Assembly (NCBI GenBank): GCA_002434245.1
Contig: DJJR01000021.1
Coordinates: 22,470-28,482 of the forward strand
Direction of reading: 5' to 3'
Length of the DNA: 6,013 nucleotides
Source: Pelosinus fermentans
GTDB taxonomy: Bacteria; Bacillota; Negativicutes; DSM-13327
Shown: positions 1 to 5,955 of the stretch, piece after piece
How the letters are laid out: each line of letters starts with the position of its first letter
Numbering within the stretch: the first letter of the stretch is position 1
Translations under genes and position numbers: made by a program
The notes under the pieces: generated by a model
Seen by the model: only the letters and a program-made list of their open reading frames with translations
Told to the model about the DNA's origin: nothing
Database searches by the model: none

Positions 1-30
1 CTCATGGTATTTTATATTTATATTACTTTT

Positions 31-58
31 TTGTAAATATTCCGCTGAATATTTACAA
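31..58. repeat. Perfect 12-bp inverted repeat, candidate operator
   Basis: TTGTAAATATTC (31-42) and GAATATTTACAA (47-58) are exact reverse complements around a 4-base centre, CGCT. No T-run follows the repeat on either strand, so it is a poor intrinsic terminator. Its position over the predicted promoter and just before the ribosome binding site fits a repressor operator. Half-sites begin with TTGTAAA. I do not recognise the pattern as a known Fur, CcpA, TnrA/GlnR or FNR site. An RNA hairpin role is possible only if transcription starts upstream of it. Confidence 0.6.
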
Positions 59-59
59 T
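31..59 (+). promoter_or_regulatory. Predicted promoter of the AbrB-family gene, embedded in an inverted repeat
   Basis: A sigma-A-type promoter can be read as TTGTAA (31-36) and TACAAT (54-59) with a 17-base spacer. That is 4 of 6 and 5 of 6 matches to consensus. It would start transcription near base 66, leaving a short leader of about 17 bases that still holds the ribosome binding site. The -35 box and five of the six -10 bases lie inside the two arms of a perfect inverted repeat (31-58), so a protein bound there would block RNA polymerase. The promoter is inferred from sequence only. Part of the -35/-10 match could be a by-product of the palindrome. Confidence 0.5.
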
Positions 60-69
60 GAAATCGATT

Positions 70-76
70 GGAAAGG
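70..76 (+). promoter_or_regulatory. Ribosome binding site that fixes the AbrB-family start
   Basis: GGAAAGG lies six bases before the ATG at 83. The frame is also open from a TTG at 68, but that codon overlaps the start of this ribosome binding site and has no site of its own upstream. The ATG at 83 is therefore the likely start. Confidence 0.75.
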
Positions 77-82
77 CGAAAC

Positions 83-1144
83 ATGAAAAATAATATTGTA
101 ATTTTCTTCTTATCTTGTATAGGAGGAATCATCTTTTTTAGTGCCCATATACCTCTTCCTTGGACCATTGGTCCCTTGGTGACCACCTTACTTTGGAAGA
201 CAATCAGAAAGAAACCCATTCATTGGCCAAAATCCATACGCAATACAGGTCTGATTTTTCTTGGCTATGCTATGGGCAGTCCCTTTACCCTTCAGGTCGG
301 TCAACAAATATTAGACCAGCTCCCCGGCATGCTGCTAACGACCTTCACTACTATGACACTGAGCCTTTTGGCAGGATGGTTTACTTGCCGTTTTACAGGC
401 GTGGGAATGATAAATGGTCTAGTTGGCAGTATACCCGGCGGTCTTTCCCAAATGGCTGTCATTTGTGAAGAAATTGATGGTGCCGATGTTGCTGTCGTTA
501 CTCTTATGCAAATAACCAGAGTACTAACGGTTGTATTTATTGTACCAATGCTGGCAATTTACGGTCTTTCAAACAATTCTACCCCTCTGCCGCTTTTTGC
601 ATCTACTGCCTCTTTACAATTTGAACAATTTCTGCCCTTTGGAATTGTATGTATTATTTCAGCCTTCCTAGCCAGAATCATCAGAATTCCCACGCCTTAC
701 CTTATGGGACCTGTTATTGGAACCATTGCCCTTATCATTCAAGGCTATAACGCTCCTCATCTTCCTCAATACATTACAGCATTAGCACAGATATTCATTG
801 GAATACGCATGGGAGCCGATATTACTTTTGATGGATTAACAAATTGGAAATCCATTGTCTCTTATAGCTTTGGAGGAGTCATTTTTGTCATTGCAGGTTC
901 ATTAGGGATTGATTATATACTGGTGAAGCTCTATGGAATTCCTTTTCTAACCGCTTTTATCAGTACTGCTCCAGGCGGCATAACAGAGATGGGTCTCACA
1001 GCCATGACGGTTCATGCTGATGTTTCACTGGTTGTTGCCTATCAATTATTTCGCTTATTATCCATGCTGCTTATCGGAATTCCCCTGCTGCGATGGTGGC
1101 TAGGGAAAAAAGCAGGTCACAAAACCTTGCAGCCTACCCTCTAA
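83..1144 (+). CDS. AbrB-family integral membrane protein (putative transporter)
   Basis: This 353-residue, strongly hydrophobic protein belongs to the AbrB membrane family (Pfam AbrB, PF05145), often misnamed putative ammonia monooxygenase. It is unrelated to the Bacillus transition-state regulator AbrB. The family is predicted to be a cytoplasmic-membrane transporter; its substrate is not established, although the E. coli member was linked to control of aidB. The sequence shows two homologous halves. Half one has IPLPWTIGP (23-31), GYAMGSPFT (61-69) and PGGLSQM (118-124). Half two has IPTPYLMGP (202-210), GIRMGADIT (240-248) and PGGITEM (297-303), each 179 residues later. Each half then has an ADV motif and a conserved Arg (146 and 324). 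About ten membrane helices are likely. The short basic C-terminus is probably cytoplasmic. It is a single-gene unit with its own promoter and terminator. Family assignment is firm; function is open. Confidence 0.9.
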   Translation: MKNNIVIFFLSCIGGIIFFSAHIPLPWTIGPLVTTLLWKTIRKKPIHWPKSIRNTGLIFLGYAMGSPFTLQVGQQILDQLPGMLLTTFTTMTLSLLAGWFTCRFTGVGMINGLVGSIPGGLSQMAVICEEIDGADVAVVTLMQITRVLTVVFIVPMLAIYGLSNNSTPLPLFASTASLQFEQFLPFGIVCIISAFLARIIRIPTPYLMGPVIGTIALIIQGYNAPHLPQYITALAQIFIGIRMGADITFDGLTNWKSIVSYSFGGVIFVIAGSLGIDYILVKLYGIPFLTAFISTAPGGITEMGLTAMTVHADVSLVVAYQLFRLLSMLLIGIPLLRWWLGKKAGHKTLQPTL

Positions 1145-1162
1145 AATCCAATGCCACCTAAG

Positions 1163-1211
1163 AACAGCAAGATTCGCCGGATCTTCGATATCCTCGGCGA
1201 ATCTTGCTGTT
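1163..1211 (+). terminator. Strong intrinsic terminator between convergent genes
   Basis: AACAGCAAGATTCGCCG (1163-1179) pairs perfectly over 17 bp with 1195-1211. The hairpin can extend by three more pairs (1180-1182 with 1190-1192) after a 2-base bulge. On the + strand it is followed by TTTATTTTAT, so it ends the AbrB-family transcript. On the - strand no T-run follows the stem, so it would stop the vitamin B6 operon only weakly, although no other terminator is visible after that operon. Confidence 0.88.
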
Positions 1212-1254
1212 TTATTTTATATCGATCGCCAGCTTTCATCATTTGGCTGCAGCA

Positions 1255-1791
1255 TTAACGTCTTAACAGCTTGCCTAACTTAGGTCCTAAAATAAGTGCT
1301 ACGATTAGTCCTGCACCTGATGTCATCAAAGAACTAGGTATATTCCCCAGCGCAGTAGCAAAACTACCCGTAACATACCACCAGGCTAGAATATATCCGC
1401 ATAACGTCCAAAGAGCAGCTAAAATACAAGCCAAGAAAGCCCGTAGCAACGACTTGCTGCCTGCTGGATAAGAACTGGCCGTGACCTCCGGCCATAATCC
1501 TTTAGCAACCACGCCAACGATCAAACCTGCAATTCCTTTAATAACAAAAGACCATAGTGTATAAGGAGAAAAACCCATCAAAAGATCATAAAAACCTGAT
1601 CCAATGGCTCCTGCCAATCCTGCATACACACCACCAAAAATAATACCCATTGTATATAAAAATGCCGATCCCAAATGCACCATTGCCCCAACACCAAAAG
1701 GTATTTTAATGGTTGTAGCAATCGTACACATAGAGGAGAGTACACCGATAAATACGATATCTCTTACATCCAATTTACGCTTGCGATTCAT
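1255..1791 (-). CDS. ECF transporter S component, predicted vitamin B6 (pyridoxine-type) uptake
   Basis: This 178-residue protein has the look of an energy-coupling-factor S component: small, five to six membrane helices, a basic N-terminus and a basic C-terminal tail. Family-type features include MVHLGSAF (37-44), the glycine-rich stretch GGVYAGLAGAIGSGFYD (53-69) and a KG pair at 85-86 (SFVIKGIAGL). S components bind a vitamin on the outer face and need the shared EcfA/EcfA'/EcfT module, which is not in this window and is presumably encoded elsewhere. Specificity is inferred from context. The gene sits 23 bp downstream of a pyridoxamine kinase and is surely co-transcribed with it, as seen for the predicted pyridoxine S components PdxU/PdxU2. 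Residues alone do not prove the ligand; a pyrimidine or other vitamin is possible. Translation starts at 1791 after AGGGAGG (1799-1805), seven bases away. Confidence 0.85.
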   Translation of the reverse strand: MNRKRKLDVRDIVFIGVLSSMCTIATTIKIPFGVGAMVHLGSAFLYTMGIIFGGVYAGLAGAIGSGFYDLLMGFSPYTLWSFVIKGIAGLIVGVVAKGLWPEVTASSYPAGSKSLLRAFLACILAALWTLCGYILAWWYVTGSFATALGNIPSSLMTSGAGLIVALILGPKLGKLLRR

Positions 1792-1814
1792 AGTCGAGCC
1801 TCCCTATTTCCTCT

Positions 1815-2669
1815 TTATTCTTGGCTGGTATTTCGGCAAAGCCAAGGCAGCACCTTTTCTACCAATACACCTTCCCGGGAGGGAGTCTGAGCGGCAAAGG
1901 TCGTTTGAATAGAGATCCTGACAAATTCGGCTGCCCGTTCCATAGCTGCTGACAGACAGTCCTGCTGCAGCAAAGCCCCCACCAGCACACTTGCAAAAAT
2001 ATCTCCTGTTCCAGGATATTTGGCTGGAATGTGATCGCTGTAAACTTCCCAGAAGGTATCTTGCCTTTTGTCATATCCTATGGTAAGAATTTTATCATTC
2101 ACAAAGGGAATTCCTGTGATTACTATCTTAGATGGACCAAAACCTCCTAAGTCCACAAGCCATTTCTTCATTTTCTTTGTATCATAAATTGTATTTTGAT
2201 AACTCTCTCCCAGTAAAAAACATGCCTCCGTATAATTGGGTGTAATAATATCTGCTTTTCCAACTAAATCCTTCATTCGTTCTTGCATGTGAGGCGTATA
2301 AATAGAATATAACTTTCCTTCATCCCCCATGACTGGATCTACAACTACCAACGGATGGTTGGAAGAAAATTCATCAATAAAGTGCTGTACTACATCAATT
2401 TGTTCCTCTGAAGCCAAAAAGCCACTGTAAATACAATGAAAATTAATTCCTTCTTTCTTCCAATGATGAAAGAAATCCGGCATATGGTTTGTAAAATCGC
2501 AAAATGCTAAGTCTTTAAAACCACCTAAGTGAGTACTTAATACAGCTGTCGGCAGAGGACAGACTTGAATTCCCATTGCTGATAATACGGGCATAATGAC
2601 TGTTAAAGAGCAGCGTCCAAAACAGGAAATATCATGAACAGCTGCCACTTTGGGCACGAAATGTTTCAT
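1815..2669 (-). CDS. pdxK: Pyridoxal/pyridoxamine kinase (vitamin B6 salvage)
   Basis: This 284-residue cytoplasmic enzyme of the ribokinase-like fold uses ATP to phosphorylate pyridoxal, pyridoxamine or pyridoxine at the 5' position, feeding salvage to pyridoxal phosphate. The N-terminus (HDISCFGRCSL, 12-22) and TAVLSTHLGGF (41-51) are typical of the Firmicutes pyridoxamine kinase branch. DPVMGDEGKLY (111-121) is the family's ATP/metal-site segment, and ITPNYTEA (142-149) precedes it in the fold's usual order. The GTGD motif (220-223) forms the anion hole, with Asp223 as catalytic base. Length is normal for the family and no key residue is missing. ATG at 2669 follows AGGAG (2676-2680) by six bases. 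It is the first gene of a two-gene unit with the ECF S component. A promoter just upstream (2721-2750) suggests expression independent of the c-di-GMP gene. Preference among B6 vitamers, and overlap with HMP kinase activity, cannot be read from the sequence. Confidence 0.92.
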   Translation of the reverse strand: MKHFVPKVAAVHDISCFGRCSLTVIMPVLSAMGIQVCPLPTAVLSTHLGGFKDLAFCDFTNHMPDFFHHWKKEGINFHCIYSGFLASEEQIDVVQHFIDEFSSNHPLVVVDPVMGDEGKLYSIYTPHMQERMKDLVGKADIITPNYTEACFLLGESYQNTIYDTKKMKKWLVDLGGFGPSKIVITGIPFVNDKILTIGYDKRQDTFWEVYSDHIPAKYPGTGDIFASVLVGALLQQDCLSAAMERAAEFVRISIQTTFAAQTPSREGVLVEKVLPWLCRNTSQE

Positions 2670-2720
2670 TACTTTCTCCTTCTCAGCATAAATCTCCTAT
2701 ATTTTTTAACACCAAAAATT

Positions 2721-2750
2721 AGTATATCGCAAAAGAAAGTCACTCGTCAA
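2721..2750 (-). promoter_or_regulatory. Predicted promoter of the vitamin B6 salvage operon
   Basis: On the - strand, TTGACG (2750-2745) and TATACT (2726-2721) are each 5 of 6 matches to the sigma-A consensus, with an 18-base spacer. The -35 box overlaps the TGA stop codon of the upstream c-di-GMP gene. Transcription would begin near 2714, giving a leader of about 45 bases, too short for a typical riboswitch. No intrinsic terminator separates the upstream gene, so readthrough from it is possible as well. Confidence 0.6.
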
Positions 2751-5701
2751 TTTTGAAGGTACTGCCAGATACGCTCCTTTTCCATTGGCTTACTAATCAG
2801 ATAGCCCTGGATTTTATCACACTTTTTCTTTCGCAGGAAAAACCGCTGTCCTTCCGTTTCTACTCCTTCAGCTACTACTTTTAATTGCAGGCGGTGAGAC
2901 AGTTCAATGATAGTTTCGATAATCGCTGCATGAGCACTTTTCTTCATGGCGTCAATCACAAAGGTTCGATCAATCTTTACTGTGTCAATCGGCAGCTCTT
3001 TGAGGTAACTGAGCGAACTATATCCTGTCCCAAAATCGTCAAGAGAAATCTGTACTCCCATCGCTCGTAAATGATGAAGCTTAGGAAGTGCTACTTCAAA
3101 TTTCTCAATCAGTAAGGTTTCAACAATTTCTAATTCCAAATAGGAACTCGGAAATCCCGTATCATTCAGAACCTTTGCAACCTGCTCCACAAAATCTGGC
3201 TGCAAAAGTTCTTTAACAGACACATTTACGGCGATAGAAATATCCCGTCCATGATCTCGCAGTTCTTTGCCAAATAAGCAGGCTGTCTTTAGAACCCATT
3301 TGCCCATATGAATAATCAATCCGCTTTCTTCCGCAACTGACATAAAGACATCAGGAGAAGCAAGACCATGCTCTGGTCTATTCCACCGAATCAACGCCTC
3401 CAAACCAACAGTTTCACCAGTATGTAAGTCTATGATGGGCTGATAATAAAGTACAAATTCTTCCTTTTCAATAGCAGCCCGCAGCCCCTGCTCAATACGC
3501 AGCTTCTCTAACATCTCATGTTCAAGTTTTTCTTGGAACCATGCATAACAGCGTTTCCCGTCCCTCTTTGCCTGATGGAGCGCTAAATCCGCACTCCGCA
3601 TAATCTGATCGGGTTTATTGCCATCTTTAGGATACAATGCAATACCAATACTAGAAGTGACCATAAAATAGTTTTTATCTCCGCCAAATGGCTGATCAAT
3701 TGCCAGAGTAATATGTTGAGCTAAGTTCTCAATAGTAGCAGCATCCACAATGCCTTTCACCATCATAATAAATTCATCACCGCCCAGACGGGCAACAAAA
3801 TATCTTTTGGCAATTTGCTTTAACCTCGTTGCTACTTGAACGAGTAAGCGATCACCATTTTCATAACCAAAGGAATCGTTGACGAGTTTAAAATTATCTA
3901 AATCAATAAATAAAATAGCACCTTTCGCTTCCTTCTTCTCTAGTTCTGCAGATAAATGCTCAGCAATCGATGCCCTGTTAGGCAGATTGGTCAAGGAATC
4001 ATAATACGCCATATGCTGGATTTGCAATTCACGCATCTTATGTTCCGTGATGTCCGTATAGGACCCAGCCATGCGTATTGCAACCCCCTGTTCATTAAAT
4101 AATGCTTTTCCCCGAGTGAGTACCCATAAATATTTACCGGATCGCCCTCTTACGCGATACTCCCATAAATAGTCCTCTGTTTTGCCTTTCAAATGTGCCT
4201 TTAAACTTTCACGGGTTTGGAGCTGGTCTTCTGGATGAATGCTTTTCCACCAGGATAATAAGAAGTTTTCCTCCTCTTGTTCAGACCACCCTAACTTTTT
4301 CAGCCAGCGTTTTGATATCACCATCTCTCCACTTTGAATATTCCAGTCCCAAATAGCATCATTAGCTCCTTCTGTTGCTAACCGATAGCGCTCTTCACTT
4401 CTTTCTATTGTATTCTGCTTTTCCCAGAGCTCATCAAATTGAGCACGAAGTTCTTCCTCCGTGCTGGCCAGCTGCTCATATAAGCTCGTCAATTCTTCAT
4501 TACTGCATGTTAATTGCATTTCCGCTTGATAGCGGCTTTGCTGCATGCTGTCTATTGCTTGCGCCACTTTCCCAATTTCATCCTTTTGCTTTAGCAGCGT
4601 ATCTGAAATACGCAATGCAAAGTTTCCATTCGCTATCGTTTCCAAATGATGAACCACTTTTTCTAAAGGCTGGGTCAGATACAAGGTTATGAAAAAAGTT
4701 CCTCCAAAAGTAAAAAGCAGCAAGAGCAAAATGAACACACCTGTGACAAGTGCTACATGCCGATTCTTAGCAATAAGCACCGACTCGTCTATTACAGTAG
4801 CTATTTTCCATCCTGTAGCCGAAGAGGTTTGAAAGTTGATAAACACTTTTGTTCCATTAATCGTCGTTTCCAGAAAACCTTTAGGCTCATGGAGCAATCT
4901 ATAGAAATCACTAAAGCTCATTTTACCACTGTTTTCTCGCTGGCTATTTCCCTCTTCCATTGCTAAGAGCGAAATATTTTGGAAATGAAGATCTTTATCA
5001 GGATGAGCCAAAATAGTCCCGTCTCTGGTAAACATGAATTGGTAGCCTGAATTGCTTTTATTACTCTCTTCAATCATCCGGGAAAAGTACTCTAAGCTAA
5101 CGTCAATCCCCATAACGCCAATACGTTTTCCATTTGGGTCTTTAATCGGGTTGGTTATGCTGACAATAAAATTATCACCAAGGTATGATTGGTATGGCTC
5201 TGAGATCATAATTTGATCTGGATTTTTAATAGACTGCTGATACCATGGGCGTTTTCGCGGATCATATCCCGACTTCCTTACTTTTGTAGCAGGCCATTGA
5301 ATATATCCCCCTGATTCCGTTCCCATGTATACATAAGTCACACCCTGATGAGTAGTTGCATATCTAGAGAATTCGGTAAAAATGCGATGGTCAATCGAAT
5401 CTCCTGGCTCTTGATAGGTAACTGGTGTATCTGCTTTAGTATCAAAATAAATCGGCGCTGCACTTTCTCCTTGAGTAACAGCAGGGAGAGCTGACATCAT
5501 TTGCGTATCTTCTTTTATACCTTTTAACATATTGGCAATCAAGTAATCCAATTGCGTCATTTGGTTACTCGAAGTAAGTACCATTTCATCTTTTAATGAA
5601 TTCGACATTTGTATATAAGTGCTAAAGCCTAAAAGTAATAGAGGAACCATCGCTACTAACAGAAAGCTAATAATTAATTTTTCTCGGACTGTACGGAACA
5701 T
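2747..5701 (-). CDS. Membrane-bound dCache-HAMP-PAS-GGDEF-EAL c-di-GMP synthase/phosphodiesterase
   Basis: This 984-residue sensor enzyme is predicted to make and/or break c-di-GMP in response to an external signal. In order it has TM helix 1 (about 9-27), an extracytoplasmic double Cache domain (about 35-310, with YDPRKRPWY at 146-154 and GVMGIDVSL at 195-203), TM helix 2 (about 317-341), HAMP (about 342-388), a charged coiled coil (about 390-436), a PAS domain of the PAS_3 type (about 437-555), GGDEF (about 562-720) and EAL (about 733-980). The cyclase site keeps GGDEF (640-644) and the FIDLDNFK metal motif; the RxxD inhibitory site is absent (AKRY occupies it). The EAL site keeps EAL (768-770), Asn826, DDFGTGYSS (888-896), Lys909, EGVET (945-949) and Gln965, so phosphodiesterase activity is expected. 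I chose the ATG at 5701 because GGAGAG precedes it by six bases; an ATG six codons earlier (5719) has no such site. It is probably transcribed alone, with possible readthrough into the B6 genes. Confidence 0.93.
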   Translation of the reverse strand: MFRTVREKLIISFLLVAMVPLLLLGFSTYIQMSNSLKDEMVLTSSNQMTQLDYLIANMLKGIKEDTQMMSALPAVTQGESAAPIYFDTKADTPVTYQEPGDSIDHRIFTEFSRYATTHQGVTYVYMGTESGGYIQWPATKVRKSGYDPRKRPWYQQSIKNPDQIMISEPYQSYLGDNFIVSITNPIKDPNGKRIGVMGIDVSLEYFSRMIEESNKSNSGYQFMFTRDGTILAHPDKDLHFQNISLLAMEEGNSQRENSGKMSFSDFYRLLHEPKGFLETTINGTKVFINFQTSSATGWKIATVIDESVLIAKNRHVALVTGVFILLLLLFTFGGTFFITLYLTQPLEKVVHHLETIANGNFALRISDTLLKQKDEIGKVAQAIDSMQQSRYQAEMQLTCSNEELTSLYEQLASTEEELRAQFDELWEKQNTIERSEERYRLATEGANDAIWDWNIQSGEMVISKRWLKKLGWSEQEEENFLLSWWKSIHPEDQLQTRESLKAHLKGKTEDYLWEYRVRGRSGKYLWVLTRGKALFNEQGVAIRMAGSYTDITEHKMRELQIQHMAYYDSLTNLPNRASIAEHLSAELEKKEAKGAILFIDLDNFKLVNDSFGYENGDRLLVQVATRLKQIAKRYFVARLGGDEFIMMVKGIVDAATIENLAQHITLAIDQPFGGDKNYFMVTSSIGIALYPKDGNKPDQIMRSADLALHQAKRDGKRCYAWFQEKLEHEMLEKLRIEQGLRAAIEKEEFVLYYQPIIDLHTGETVGLEALIRWNRPEHGLASPDVFMSVAEESGLIIHMGKWVLKTACLFGKELRDHGRDISIAVNVSVKELLQPDFVEQVAKVLNDTGFPSSYLELEIVETLLIEKFEVALPKLHHLRAMGVQISLDDFGTGYSSLSYLKELPIDTVKIDRTFVIDAMKKSAHAAIIETIIELSHRLQLKVVAEGVETEGQRFFLRKKKCDKIQGYLISKPMEKERIWQYLQN

Positions 5702-5854
5702 GATCATCTCTCCAGTCATCTATAAATAATATGGCGTAAAAAGCTGCATAACTAAAAAGGGCCTTAATTTTTCATTACATTCCTAATACTTTCCATAACT
5801 TCTATCCATACTACTTATTTTCCTCCGCTCACACCTGTATAAATAAAAATATAG
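5702..5854 (-). other. AT-rich leader/upstream region of the GGDEF/EAL gene, no gene seen
   Basis: No convincing coding frame occurs here on either strand. On the - strand a TATTAT (5 of 6 match to a -10 box) lies about 30 bases before the start codon, but no good -35 box sits 16-18 bases upstream of it. TAGT-N15-GCCATATT around the same place only loosely resembles a motility-sigma promoter. The promoter of the GGDEF/EAL gene is therefore not settled. No riboswitch fold that I recognise, including the GEMM c-di-GMP type, was seen. Confidence 0.4.
5708..5713 (-). promoter_or_regulatory. Ribosome binding site that fixes the GGDEF/EAL start
   Basis: On the - strand, GGAGAG lies six bases before the ATG at 5701. 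It falls inside the short upstream extension that would be coding if the ATG at 5719 were used. It also directly abuts the ATG at 5707, too close for that codon to be used. The protein therefore most likely begins MFRTVREKL. Confidence 0.7.
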
Positions 5855-5869
5855 CGATAATAATAATCA
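5855..5869. promoter_or_regulatory. Fur-box-like site
   Basis: Read on the + strand, CGATAATAATAATCA matches the Firmicutes 7-1-7 Fur box TGATAATnATTATCA at 12 of 14 informative positions. It matches the 19-bp GATAATGATAATCATTATC form at 15 of 19 over 5856-5874. It is flanked by a perfect TATAAT on the + strand (5878-5883) and by TATATT on the - strand (5853-5848), both with poor -35 boxes. This could place an iron-responsive switch on the GGDEF/EAL gene, about 155 bases from its start, or on a gene beyond the right edge. The surroundings are very AT-rich, so chance similarity is a real possibility. Confidence 0.35.
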
Positions 5870-5902
5870 TTTATTTCTATAATTAAGACAGATAAACGAA
5901 TC

Positions 5903-5955
5903 GAACCACAAAGGCGCAAAGGACACAAAGGGTTATTATTGTGCCTTTGTGGTTC
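5903..5955. repeat. 53-bp hairpin element with CAAAGG repeats
   Basis: Arms 5903-5919 (GAACCACAAAGGCGCAA) and 5939-5955 pair over 17 positions with a single G-U wobble, around a 19-base loop. CAAAGG occurs three times in the left part (5909, 5917, 5926) and once inverted in the right arm. No clear T-run follows on either strand, so it does not look like a terminator. The ACCACAAAGG-CACAAAGG style resembles short dispersed intergenic repeats that I recall from many bacterial genomes. Only one copy is in this window, so its repeat status rests on memory, not on data here. Confidence 0.6.

Noticed and set aside
68..82. TTG start 15 bases upstream of the AbrB-family ATG
   Set aside because: The codon overlaps the only good ribosome binding site (70-76), which is correctly spaced for the ATG at 83.
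1820..1846. Stem CTTGGCT/AGCCAAG at the end of the kinase gene
   Set aside because: It is only 7 bp with a 13-base loop, lies mostly inside the coding sequence and lacks a T-run. A chance hairpin is the simpler reading.
2700..2720. AT-only inverted repeat (ATTTTT/AAAAAT) between the c-di-GMP gene and the kinase
   Set aside because: The stem has no G-C pairs and no following T-run, so it is not a credible terminator.
2670..2720. Riboswitch or attenuator before the B6 operon
   Set aside because: The leader after the predicted promoter is only about 45 bases and shows no stable fold or anti-terminator pairing.
4375..4692. Open frame on the + strand opposite the GGDEF/EAL gene
   Set aside because: It is antisense to a well-supported coding region, has no family resemblance and no ribosome binding site. 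Similar antisense frames at 160-468, 1604-1912 and 4757-4966 are rejected on the same grounds.
5702..5719. ATG at 5719 as the start of the GGDEF/EAL protein
   Set aside because: No Shine-Dalgarno-like sequence precedes it, whereas GGAGAG precedes the ATG at 5701 by six bases.
5903..5955. CRISPR array, because of the repeated CAAAGG units
   Set aside because: The units are 6 bases long and 8-9 bases apart, with no spacers of CRISPR size and no cas genes.
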